From JBLFWJ01 sp047611425 (GTDB lineage Bacteria > Bacteroidota > Bacteroidia > UBA10329): a stretch of 18,371 bases of DNA. A program made the position numbers and the translations under genes. The DNA lies in the NCBI GenBank assembly GCA_047611425.1, contig JBLFWJ010000052.1:1-18371 (forward strand), read 5' to 3'. A model generated the notes under the pieces. It was not told the origin of the DNA and ran no database searches. It saw nothing but the letters and a program-made list of their open reading frames with translations. Position 1 is the first letter of the stretch. Each line of letters begins with the position of its first letter. Of the stretch, positions 7,848 to 14,137 are shown piece by piece.

Positions 7848-8351
7848 TTAAAGCTCTCCGCAGTCTTCAATCTCAACTCTAGCCTGAGGATTTCCGTTTG
7901 GTGAGCCCAAAGCTTCAATCTTTTTCACTACGTCCATGCCTTTGGTCACTTTTCCAAAAACTACGTGTGCTCCATCTAACCAAGCGGTTTCAACGGTACA
8001 GATAAAGAACTGGCTTCCATTGGTATTTCGACCGGCATTTGCCATGCTAAGGATTCCCTCGCCTTGGTGCTTTAACTCAAAGTTTTCGTCCTCAAACTTT
8101 TCTCCATAAATGGATTTCCCACCAGTACCATTATGGTTGGTGAAGTCTCCACCTTGCAACATAAATTGAGGGATAACTCTATGAAAATGGCTGCCTTTAA
8201 AGCCAAATTCTTTTTCTCCTGTGCACAGTGCACGGAAATTTTCGGCTGTTTTTGGAACTACGTCTGCACGTAATTCAAATTCAATTCTGCCTTCTTGTTC
8301 ACCATTAATAGTGATATCGAAGAATGTTTTAGGGTTGGTTACTTCTGACAT
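7848..8351 (-). CDS. Cyclophilin-type peptidyl-prolyl cis-trans isomerase
   Basis: Catalyses cis-trans isomerisation of Xaa-Pro bonds during protein folding. No signal peptide is present, so it should be cytoplasmic. The 167 residues from the ATG at 8351 form a single cyclophilin domain. Seen: the catalytic segment FHRVIPQFMLQGGDFT (matching human CypA Arg55, Phe60 and Gln63), SMANAGRNTNGSQFFI, and ETAWLDGAHVVFG, with the Trp that binds cyclosporin in CypA and a following His. The GEKEFGFKG insertion and the Trp make it closer to eukaryotic-type cyclophilins than to E. coli PpiB, which has Phe at that place. A TTG at 8366 could extend it by five residues, but the ATG is preferred. A near-perfect palindrome sits just upstream. 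Confidence 0.95.
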   Translation of the reverse strand: MSEVTNPKTFFDITINGEQEGRIEFELRADVVPKTAENFRALCTGEKEFGFKGSHFHRVIPQFMLQGGDFTNHNGTGGKSIYGEKFEDENFELKHQGEGILSMANAGRNTNGSQFFICTVETAWLDGAHVVFGKVTKGMDVVKKIEALGSPNGNPQARVEIEDCGEL

Positions 8352-8357
8352 GAAAAT

Positions 8358-8384
8358 GCGATTCAATATTGAGTCGCAAAAGTG
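8358..8384 (-). promoter_or_regulatory. Palindrome and -7-like box upstream of the cyclophilin gene
   Basis: Positions 8358-8377 form a 20-bp palindrome with one mismatched pair (GCGATTCAAT / ATTGAGTCGC), 7-26 bp upstream of the cyclophilin ATG. On the minus strand it is directly preceded by CACTTTTGCG, one base off the Bacteroidota -7 consensus TAnnTTTG. A palindrome just after a -7 box would be well placed for a repressor, or the transcript could fold at its 5' end. The evidence is sequence symmetry only. Confidence 0.35.
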
Positions 8385-8395
8385 AGCATTTCCTC

Positions 8396-8791
8396 CTATT
8401 CTTCAACGGATCTTTTCCGCTTTGGTGTAAAGGCATATTTCGTGAGCCCGGCAATGTTTACAAAAGTCATCGCGAAGTAGTGACCTGGCGCAAAAAGTGC
8501 CTCCAATGCTTTGCCTTTTTTTTCACCGTGTTCGGCTACACAGGCTTCGCCTATGTACGACATTCGCTTCCAATGGCGCGACCATTTACCCTTTGATCCA
8601 TCTTCAAAAACCTCCTTGGCCGTTATTCGAATGCAAAGTGCATGACCTTTTGCGTTGCAATACTTAACTGGATTTTCTGAAACGTCTTCGCTGATTGTAG
8701 TGTCTGTTTCATACGCCAACTCAGAATTTTCTTGCGCAGCGAGGTTGCTACAGCAGAGTAAAAACAAGACCGGAATTACTACCCAACGCAT
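8396..8791 (-). CDS. Small secreted protein of unknown function
   Basis: 131 residues from the ATG at 8791, with a clear signal peptide (MRWVVIPVLFLLCCSNLAAQ). A TTG at 8809 could add six residues, but they would only lengthen the N-region. The mature part has an acidic Ser/Thr-rich linker, then YCNAKGHALCIRI and GEACVAEHG, giving three cysteines, and a basic C-terminus (PKRKRSVEE). The central GKWSRHWKRMSYIG segment is basic and aromatic. I do not recognise a family. It sits 44 bp upstream of the cyclophilin gene on the same strand, but the promoter-like palindrome in that gap suggests the two may be transcribed separately. It ends in TAG. Confidence 0.7.
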   Translation of the reverse strand: MRWVVIPVLFLLCCSNLAAQENSELAYETDTTISEDVSENPVKYCNAKGHALCIRITAKEVFEDGSKGKWSRHWKRMSYIGEACVAEHGEKKGKALEALFAPGHYFAMTFVNIAGLTKYAFTPKRKRSVEE

Positions 8792-8956
8792 TTTATAAAG
8801 ATGAGGCAATTGTATTAATCAGACTGTCATAAAACCGCGCTCAAACAAATTCAAGTATTAAGGAAGACCGGATTGATTATTCGGTCTAAATACTGTGACT
8901 GTGGGTTATATGTAATTGATAAATTCGCGATCTCAAATAATGATACCATAAACACC

Positions 8957-10162
8957 ATGGCAAAAAAGATTTCAGATTTAGTTGAAGTAAAGGACAACAA
9001 GGTTGCTTCACGATATAAAAAAGACAAGGTAGCTGTCGGCCACTTCATTGAGGATTACATGAACGGTCTTGTAAACCTGAAAAGTGATTTCAAAGAGGTT
9101 ATGAAGCACAAGGACGAAATCTTCACATGGAATTTCGTTGGGCACCATTACAAGTTCTTTTTGACCCGTTTCATTCCTGAAGTATTGAGTCACTCTCAAA
9201 AGCAAGATGAGCGAATCATCAGAAGTCATTATGATGATAAGAATGATCTATTCAACTGGTTTTTGGGACCACGAATGATCTACACAAGTTGCTATTACAA
9301 AGACGAGAACGAAACGCTTGAACAAGCGCAGGACAACAAAATGGACCTGATTTCTCAGAAAATGCAATTGAAGGAAGGCGACAAATTGCTGGATATCGGT
9401 TGTGGATGGGGAACACTAGTAACGCACGTAGCAAAGCATTATGGTGTAGATGCAACTGGTGTAACGATTGCAGAATCAGGGAAAGATTGGGCAGAAGCCT
9501 TGATTAAAGAAAACGGTGTAGAGGACAAAGCACGTATCCTAAGAATGGATTACCGTGACATTCCAAAGAAGAAGTACGACAAGATTACTTGCTTGGAAAT
9601 GGCCGAGCACGTTGGTGTAAAGAACTTCAGAAAGTTCATGCGTCAGTGCTACGATATGTTGGAGGATGATGGAGTATTCTACATCCAGATTGCATGTTTA
9701 CGTGAGCGTGATAGTGTTCTTTCAGGACCAAACCAAGAAGATATCGTTTGGGGAATGTTCATGAACGAGTACATCTTCTCAGGAGCGGACGCAAGTATGC
9801 CAGTTAACTGGGATCTTCGTCAGATTGAAAAAGCTGGATTTGAGGTTCACTCTATCGAGAACATCGGAATTCACTATTCTAAGACGATTGATGCTTGGTA
9901 CTATAACTGGATTGGCAACAAAGACAAGGTGATTGAGAAGTACGGTGAGTACACTTACCGTATGTATGAGATTTTCTTAGGTTGGTCCGTTGAAATCGCT
10001 CGCGAAGGTGGATCAACTGCATACCAAATCGTTTGTTACAAGAACGATGACAATTTTGATCGAGGTCGATTTATTGGAAAAACAGCGTTGGGAGAATCTT
10101 CAGGTGTGAAGAATACTGATTCGGTTAGCTCTGTAAAGACTACTGAGGAATTGGTAGGTTAA
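8957..10162 (+). CDS. CFA-synthase-superfamily lipid methyltransferase, sphingolipid C9-methyltransferase-like
   Basis: A 401-residue SAM-dependent methyltransferase expected to act on an unsaturated acyl or sphingoid chain at the membrane. Seen: HYDDKNDLFNWFLGPRMIYT before a Cys (112) at the place of the CFA-synthase active Cys, SAM motif LLDIGCGWGTL (144-154), and CLEMAEHVG (212-220) with the conserved Glu217. Where E. coli Cfa has its active-site His in L-H-T-I-G, this protein reads I-Q-I-A-C. The following stretch (EDIVWGMFMN, EYIFSGADAS, G-F-E-V-H-S-I-E-N-I-G-I-H-Y-S) matches what I remember of fungal sphingolipid C9-methyltransferases better than E. coli Cfa. A TTG at 8873 would add 28 non-conserved residues, so the ATG is preferred. 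Codons lean toward CGT, GGT, AAC and ATC compared with neighbours, suggesting high expression. A strong terminator follows. Confidence 0.88.
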   Translation: MAKKISDLVEVKDNKVASRYKKDKVAVGHFIEDYMNGLVNLKSDFKEVMKHKDEIFTWNFVGHHYKFFLTRFIPEVLSHSQKQDERIIRSHYDDKNDLFNWFLGPRMIYTSCYYKDENETLEQAQDNKMDLISQKMQLKEGDKLLDIGCGWGTLVTHVAKHYGVDATGVTIAESGKDWAEALIKENGVEDKARILRMDYRDIPKKKYDKITCLEMAEHVGVKNFRKFMRQCYDMLEDDGVFYIQIACLRERDSVLSGPNQEDIVWGMFMNEYIFSGADASMPVNWDLRQIEKAGFEVHSIENIGIHYSKTIDAWYYNWIGNKDKVIEKYGEYTYRMYEIFLGWSVEIAREGGSTAYQIVCYKNDDNFDRGRFIGKTALGESSGVKNTDSVSSVKTTEELVG

Positions 10163-10225
10163 ATCTACTTCACGTTTCTTGAAATAGAAATTTGATCACA
10201 AAACTGAAAATGTTTTGTGTTTAGC

Positions 10226-10280
10226 AAAAATCCATTCTTGCTGATGTCTCGAAAGAACATCGGCTTGAATGGATTTTTTT
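10226..10280 (+). terminator. Strong Rho-independent terminator after the lipid methyltransferase gene
   Basis: A 12-bp perfect outer stem (10226-10237 with 10267-10278), a TT/TT internal mismatch, an 8-bp inner stem with one G-T pair (10240-10247 with 10257-10264), and a 9-nt loop. The 3' arm runs into seven T's (10274-10280). The 5' arm starts with five A's, so it might also act on minus-strand transcripts. Confidence 0.85.
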
Positions 10281-10351
10281 GCGTCTAAGAATGATTGATC
10301 ATTAATTAAAACTCCGTAATCTGCTTGTCTCATATTTAAAAATAGAAAATC

Positions 10352-10783
10352 ATGTATGATCGAACCGAATCAATAATTGTCGAGCAATTTCTATTCTGCT
10401 CGGTAAACGTTTGGGATGCATTGACAAAACATGAAATCATGATTCAATGGTTTTTCGAGGACCTTCCATCTTTTGAGCCCAGAGTTGGTTTCAAGACTCA
10501 ATTTCCTGTGCATTCGGAAACAAGAACGTTCACACATGTGTGGGAAATTCTAGAGGTTGACCCATCAAAATCCATTACGCTGGACTGGTCTTACATCGAA
10601 TATCCAGGAAATGCGCAGGTAAAATTTGAAATTGAAGCTGAGGAAGAAGGTTCACTAATCCGAGTCATAAACTCCAACCTGGCTAGCTTTCCAGATGACA
10701 TTCCTGAGTTCCAAACCTGAAGCTGCAGAGCCGATTGGACCTACTTTCTGCAAGAACGATTGAAAACTTTTATGGCGAGGTAG
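10352..10783 (+). pseudogene. SRPBCC (AHSA1-like) protein interrupted by in-frame TGA
   Basis: A START-like ligand-binding protein of the SRPBCC superfamily. The first 122 codons, starting at ATG (10352), contain Q-W-F-F-E-D, W-E-I-L-E-V-D-P-S-K and I-T-L-D-W-S-Y, as in AHSA1-like proteins. They end at TGA (10718-10720) after I-P-E-F-Q-T. In the same frame the next codons read S-C-R-A-D-W-T-Y-F-L-Q-E-R-L-K-T-F-M-A-R and end at TAG (10781-10783). That is the C-terminal helix expected for this family (about 140-145 residues). A single CGA-to-TGA change would explain it. The tail overlaps the convergent hydrolase gene by 14 bp. Options are a young pseudogene, stop-codon readthrough, or a sequence error. 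Without its last helix the short product is probably unstable. Confidence 0.75.
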
Positions 10784-11771
10784 GCGCTAACCCCAGAACC
10801 TCTTCCGCAAATAGAAATGTTTCTGAACGAACCGATTCTAAGTCTTTAGATCGAAGAGGCGAGGTAATCACATGTGCATCTACATCAGCGAATTCAACGT
10901 AGCGCTTTTGAGAAGCTGGAGTTCCTAATTCACTCATCATCTTTCTCATTGCTGGAACCGAAACGATCCAATCTTGCTCTGATTCGTTTTTGTAATAGCA
11001 ACCGACAAAAATGGGTTGGTTGATCCGATTGAATGTTTCATTTGTCATTGTCGCGTTTAGCAAAGATCGCATGGTAACTAATGCTTCCAACCGGTAACGA
11101 TTTACCCAATACTTTTTAAATTCTTCAGTGGCCTCATATTCTCTAAAATCACCTCCAAACATGAGCCGTACAATTTTCAAACCCCATGGCCCGACAAGAG
11201 CCTGTGAATTCTGGTCTACTAAATCAATATTGGGCGAGTAGTTTATGACCGCTTTAATCTCAGTGTCATGAGCAGCTAAATAAAGACCGAGGGTAGATCC
11301 AGTTGAGGAACACATGAGGATTACACTATCCCCAATCAACTTTCCAATCGCGATGGCTTGCTTTGCAGATTCGAGATAATTCTCGGGTGTAATGTCGATC
11401 ATTGCATCAACTGTGTCGAAACCATGTTTTGCCAATCTAGGCTCGTACAGATTCATTCGGTATCGAGCTGAAAAATCAGTTGTGATAGGTCTTCCTTCCA
11501 TTTTACTGGCCGAAAAACCATGGAGAAAAACAATGCTGAATTGAGTCTTTGAGATGGAATCTCCATTCCAAACAATGCCTGCTTCATTGTCAGGTTTCAT
11601 TGTCTTGAATCCTGATTCTCGATTTGCAATCCAATTGTCCAGCTTATCTAGCTGAATGCTCAATTGGATTGTAGTAGGATCCAAATTTGGTTTTGGCGCT
11701 TGGGGCCCAAGAAGAAAAATGAGTCCAGCCAGAATGATGAAAGCCACTAAAGCGAATCCAAGTTTCTTCAT
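10770..11771 (-). CDS. Membrane-anchored alpha/beta hydrolase
   Basis: A 333-residue serine hydrolase of unknown substrate. An N-terminal hydrophobic segment (about 4-22) with no clear cleavage site suggests an inner-membrane anchor or uncleaved signal. Seen: the oxyanion segment FLHGFSASK (82-90), the nucleophile elbow M-C-S-S-T-G-S (153-159, Ser156), a candidate acid Asp267 (E-Q-D-W), and the catalytic His300 in D-V-D-A-H. The first Gly of the usual GxSxG elbow is Cys here. The spacing fits a complete enzyme. The start is ATG at 11771. The 3' end overlaps the readthrough extension of the convergent SRPBCC gene. The esterase or lipase class cannot be decided from sequence. Confidence 0.82.
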   Translation of the reverse strand: MKKLGFALVAFIILAGLIFLLGPQAPKPNLDPTTIQLSIQLDKLDNWIANRESGFKTMKPDNEAGIVWNGDSISKTQFSIVFLHGFSASKMEGRPITTDFSARYRMNLYEPRLAKHGFDTVDAMIDITPENYLESAKQAIAIGKLIGDSVILMCSSTGSTLGLYLAAHDTEIKAVINYSPNIDLVDQNSQALVGPWGLKIVRLMFGGDFREYEATEEFKKYWVNRYRLEALVTMRSLLNATMTNETFNRINQPIFVGCYYKNESEQDWIVSVPAMRKMMSELGTPASQKRYVEFADVDAHVITSPLRSKDLESVRSETFLFAEEVLGLAPTSP

Positions 11772-11794
11772 TTTATTCGTAGAGCCATGGTTAA

Positions 11795-11816
11795 CGTGCG
11801 TTGCAAATATCGCACG
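11795..11816 (-). promoter_or_regulatory. Inverted repeat upstream of the alpha/beta hydrolase gene
   Basis: Perfect 6-bp arms CGTGCG and CGCACG with a 10-nt spacer, 24-45 bp upstream of the hydrolase ATG. On the minus strand the spacer contains GATATTTGC, one base off the -7 consensus. The arrangement resembles the inverted repeat upstream of the TonB receptor. It could be an operator over a promoter; this rests on symmetry and position only. Confidence 0.25.
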
Positions 11817-11942
11817 AAGGGATGGAATCCGTTAATCAATGATCCACAGTACATCATCACAGAAAACCATGGTTTCATCACATAAAATATATGTTCGCAA
11901 TGCTTTATTCTACTTCCGAGTCTTACCATCAAATCTTAGAAA

Positions 11943-12176
11943 ATGAATTTTTTGAAATCGATTATTAGCTGTTCACTAGCCGCCAGTTTGCTCTTCTTTT
12001 CTTCCTGCTCCGAAGATGAGGACACGAATTCTCCGCAAGTGGAAGATCTTACAGTTAACAACACGGTCGTTCTTGGGGTGGTTGAAATAAATGCTGGCCA
12101 AGATCTATCGATAATCGCCAACATAACTGCAAGAATATTTCTGACAATTGGGTTCATCTTGAGTTTGGATTGGTGA
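11943..12176 (+). CDS. Short lipoprotein, possibly a truncated gene
   Basis: 77 residues from ATG (11943). A lipoprotein signal is clear (SLLFFSSC, Cys at about 22), followed by an acidic linker and P-Q-V-E-D-L-T-V, then I-N-A-G-Q-D-L-S-I. This resembles the start of extracellular Ig-like Bacteroidota lipoproteins such as DUF4625, which are about twice as long. The reading frame then drifts to an ordinary hydrophobic stretch and stops at TGA. In another frame, just before that point, the sequence reads I-S-D-N-W-V-H-L-E-F-G, closer to what such a domain would continue with. This suggests a frameshift and a decayed 3' part extending into 12177-12335, where I see no other gene. It could also be a genuine small lipoprotein. 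Confidence 0.5.
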   Translation: MNFLKSIISCSLAASLLFFSSCSEDEDTNSPQVEDLTVNNTVVLGVVEINAGQDLSIIANITARIFLTIGFILSLDW

Positions 12177-12335
12177 TTTACTCTTAAATAAGTGAAAGAT
12201 CATCAAAATCGAAAATCTACCAACATTCATTCGGTACAACTTCAAACCAATTCGAACCTATTTCAAGTACCTTCGTAGCCATCAATAAACACGGGCCATA
12301 TTAGATTTCTTTTGGCCATCTGACTATCCAAACAC

Positions 12336-13571
12336 ATGACATTTGAATCTTTGGGCCTTTCGGAGCCTTTGCTAAGAGCAGTAGCCAAGAAAGGATACAC
12401 CGAGCCATCTCCAATTCAAGAGAAAGCGATTCCCGTAGTATTAAAGCAAAAGGATGTGCTGGCATCTGCACAAACTGGAACGGGTAAAACTGCTGGTTTT
12501 GTACTACCAATCCTTCAATTATTAGATCAAGGGCAGAAACAGCGCAATCGTCCTGTTCGAGCTTTGGTACTTACTCCTACAAGAGAACTTGCGGCTCAGA
12601 TTTATGAGAATGTACGTGAGTATAGCTGCTTCATTGATTTCAAGTCGACCGTGATTTTTGGAGGCGTAAATCAAAACCCACAAGTTCGAGCCTTGAAGAG
12701 CGGGGTTGATTTGTTGGTGGCCACACCGGGTCGCTTATTGGATCTTGTTAATCAAGGTCATTTAAGGCTGGATCGAGTTGAGATTCTCGTTTTAGATGAA
12801 GCAGATAGAATGCTCGACATGGGTTTTATCCATGACATTAAGCGAGTCTTGAATCTATTGCCTCAAAAGAGACAAAATCTTTTGTTCTCGGCTACATTTT
12901 CAAATTCAATAAAGAATCTGGCAGGAGGTTTACTAAAAGACCCTGTTCGTGTTTCTGCAACGCCAGAGAATTCGACAGCCGAAATGGTTAGCCAAAAGGT
13001 TTACAAAGTTGATAAGGGAAGAAAGCCAGCTTTGATTACCAAATTGATTAGTGAAGGAGATTGGTCACAGGTTTTGATTTTCACGCGGACCAAGCACGGG
13101 GCAAATCGATTGGCCAAAAAGCTGGATCAGCAAGGAATTACTTCCTCAGCCATCCACGGTAATAAAACGCAAGGGGCCAGAACTCGAGCTCTTGCAGGAT
13201 TTAAGAAAGGAGAGATTCGAGTTTTAGTTGCGACAGACATTGCTGCTAGAGGATTGGATATTCCGTTGTTGCCCCACGTTGTGAATTTTGAACTACCTAA
13301 TATTTCTGAGGATTACGTTCACAGAATAGGAAGAACGGGACGAGCAGGTGCCAGTGGAGAGGCTATCTCTCTTGTATGTGCAGATGAATACGATTACTTA
13401 CGTGGAATTGAAAAGCTTTTGAATCAGAAGCTTGAGACTACCGTTGTAGCAGGCTACGAGCCAGAGTTTACTGAGCCAACACCAAAAGAAAAGAAGCCTG
13501 CCAACCAAGGAGGTCAGCAGGCTAAGAAAAAACCTTTTAAGTTTAGAAGAAAGCCTACCCCGAGACGGTAG
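12336..13571 (+). CDS. rhlE: DEAD-box ATP-dependent RNA helicase, RhlE type
   Basis: Unwinds short RNA duplexes using ATP; RhlE-type enzymes act in ribosome assembly, RNA decay and cold adaptation. The 411 residues contain every canonical motif: Q motif FESLGLSEPL (3-12) with PSPIQEKAIP, Walker A AQTGTGKT (45-52), PTRELAAQI (81-89), TPGRLLDL (130-137), DEAD (154-157), SAT (185-187), HGNKTQGAR (274-282), VATDIAARGLDIP (298-310) and HRIGRTGRAG (329-338). The tail after about 375 is Lys/Arg/Pro-rich (KKPFKFRRKPTPRR), as usual for RNA-binding extensions. It is convergent with the cold-shock-domain gene, with 12 bp between the two stop codons. The symbol rhlE follows family usage; Bacteroidota often carry several paralogs. 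Confidence 0.95.
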   Translation: MTFESLGLSEPLLRAVAKKGYTEPSPIQEKAIPVVLKQKDVLASAQTGTGKTAGFVLPILQLLDQGQKQRNRPVRALVLTPTRELAAQIYENVREYSCFIDFKSTVIFGGVNQNPQVRALKSGVDLLVATPGRLLDLVNQGHLRLDRVEILVLDEADRMLDMGFIHDIKRVLNLLPQKRQNLLFSATFSNSIKNLAGGLLKDPVRVSATPENSTAEMVSQKVYKVDKGRKPALITKLISEGDWSQVLIFTRTKHGANRLAKKLDQQGITSSAIHGNKTQGARTRALAGFKKGEIRVLVATDIAARGLDIPLLPHVVNFELPNISEDYVHRIGRTGRAGASGEAISLVCADEYDYLRGIEKLLNQKLETTVVAGYEPEFTEPTPKEKKPANQGGQQAKKKPFKFRRKPTPRR

Positions 13572-13575
13572 GCTT
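13551..13575. terminator. Hairpin covering the helicase stop codon
   Basis: Perfect 9-bp stem AAGCCTACC (13551-13559) / GGTAGGCTT (13567-13575) with a 7-nt loop. It encodes the last helicase residues and contains its TAG. On the plus strand no T run follows. On the minus strand the 3' side continues CTTTCTTC, a weak T-rich tract. It could separate the two convergent transcripts. Confidence 0.45.
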
Positions 13576-13583
13576 ATAGCTCA

Positions 13584-14039
13584 TTAGCTTCTTACAATAG
13601 ATACACGAACGGCAACGGGTCCTTTCATTCCCATTTCTACTTCGTAAGTGACTTTGTTGTTTTCCACAACTTCTTCTTTCAATTCATTCACGTGAACGAA
13701 AACGCTTTCTTGCGTTTCAACGTCCTTAATGAAACCGTAACCTTTCTGGTCGTTGTAGTAAGTGACAATTCCAGTTCGGATTGGATCTAATTCGTCCTCT
13801 GGCTCCCTTGCGGCAGCGCCAATCTGGATGTCCTCAATATTAACCTCTACTTTCTTAACCGTTGGATCTGGCGGAGTATCGGTAATCACACCATTTTCAT
13901 CCACATACGCAATCATATCGTCCCAGCTTGATTTGCCAGCTTCCTTCTTGGCCATTTTCTTGGCCTCCTTATCCTTCTTCTTCTTAGCCTTCTTATTTCT
14001 TACTTCCTTCTTGCCGAAGGTTTCTTGTGATCTTCCCAT
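13584..14039 (-). CDS. Lys-rich protein with C-terminal cold-shock domain
   Basis: A 151-residue nucleic-acid-binding protein. Residues 10-36 are extremely basic (runs of Lys with Ala), followed by an acidic linker (40-86), then a cold-shock domain (about 88-151) with RNP1 KGYGFI (99-104) and RNP2 VFVHV (113-117). Classical Csp proteins are about 65-70 residues, so this is a Csp domain with an added basic arm, an architecture I have seen in Bacteroidota. It probably acts as an RNA chaperone, and its position tail-to-tail with a DEAD-box helicase fits RNA remodelling. The start is ATG at 14039. An inverted repeat just upstream could form a 5'-UTR hairpin. The RNP2 segment is slightly divergent from the common V-F-V-H-F. 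Confidence 0.93.
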   Translation of the reverse strand: MGRSQETFGKKEVRNKKAKKKKDKEAKKMAKKEAGKSSWDDMIAYVDENGVITDTPPDPTVKKVEVNIEDIQIGAAAREPEDELDPIRTGIVTYYNDQKGYGFIKDVETQESVFVHVNELKEEVVENNKVTYEVEMGMKGPVAVRVSIVRS

Positions 14040-14046
14040 TTATCGC

Positions 14047-14070
14047 TTACGGTTATGGCCGTAAAGGTAG
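14047..14070 (-). promoter_or_regulatory. Inverted repeat and -7-like box upstream of the cold-shock-domain gene
   Basis: Perfect inverted repeat TTACGG (14047-14052) / CCGTAA (14059-14064) with a 6-nt spacer, 8-25 bp upstream of the ATG. On the minus strand, TACCTTTA (rc of 14062-14069) is one base off TAnnTTTG and overlaps the outer arm. Cold-shock genes often carry structured 5' leaders, but this one is short and the call is tentative. Confidence 0.3.
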
Positions 14071-14137
14071 CCATTGACCACTGATTACATAATGGAATGC
14101 TACAAACATCAAAGTAGGTTTTGAACAGCCTACAGGT

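Noticed and set aside
8873..8956. TTG start for the lipid methyltransferase at 8873
   Set aside because: The 28 added residues look like translated non-coding DNA, and the ATG at 8957 gives a typical start (M-A-K-K-I-S).
11864..11875. 12-bp palindrome aaaccatggttt between the hydrolase and lipoprotein genes
   Set aside because: It is short, contains the common CCATGG core, and has no clear relation to a promoter box on either side.
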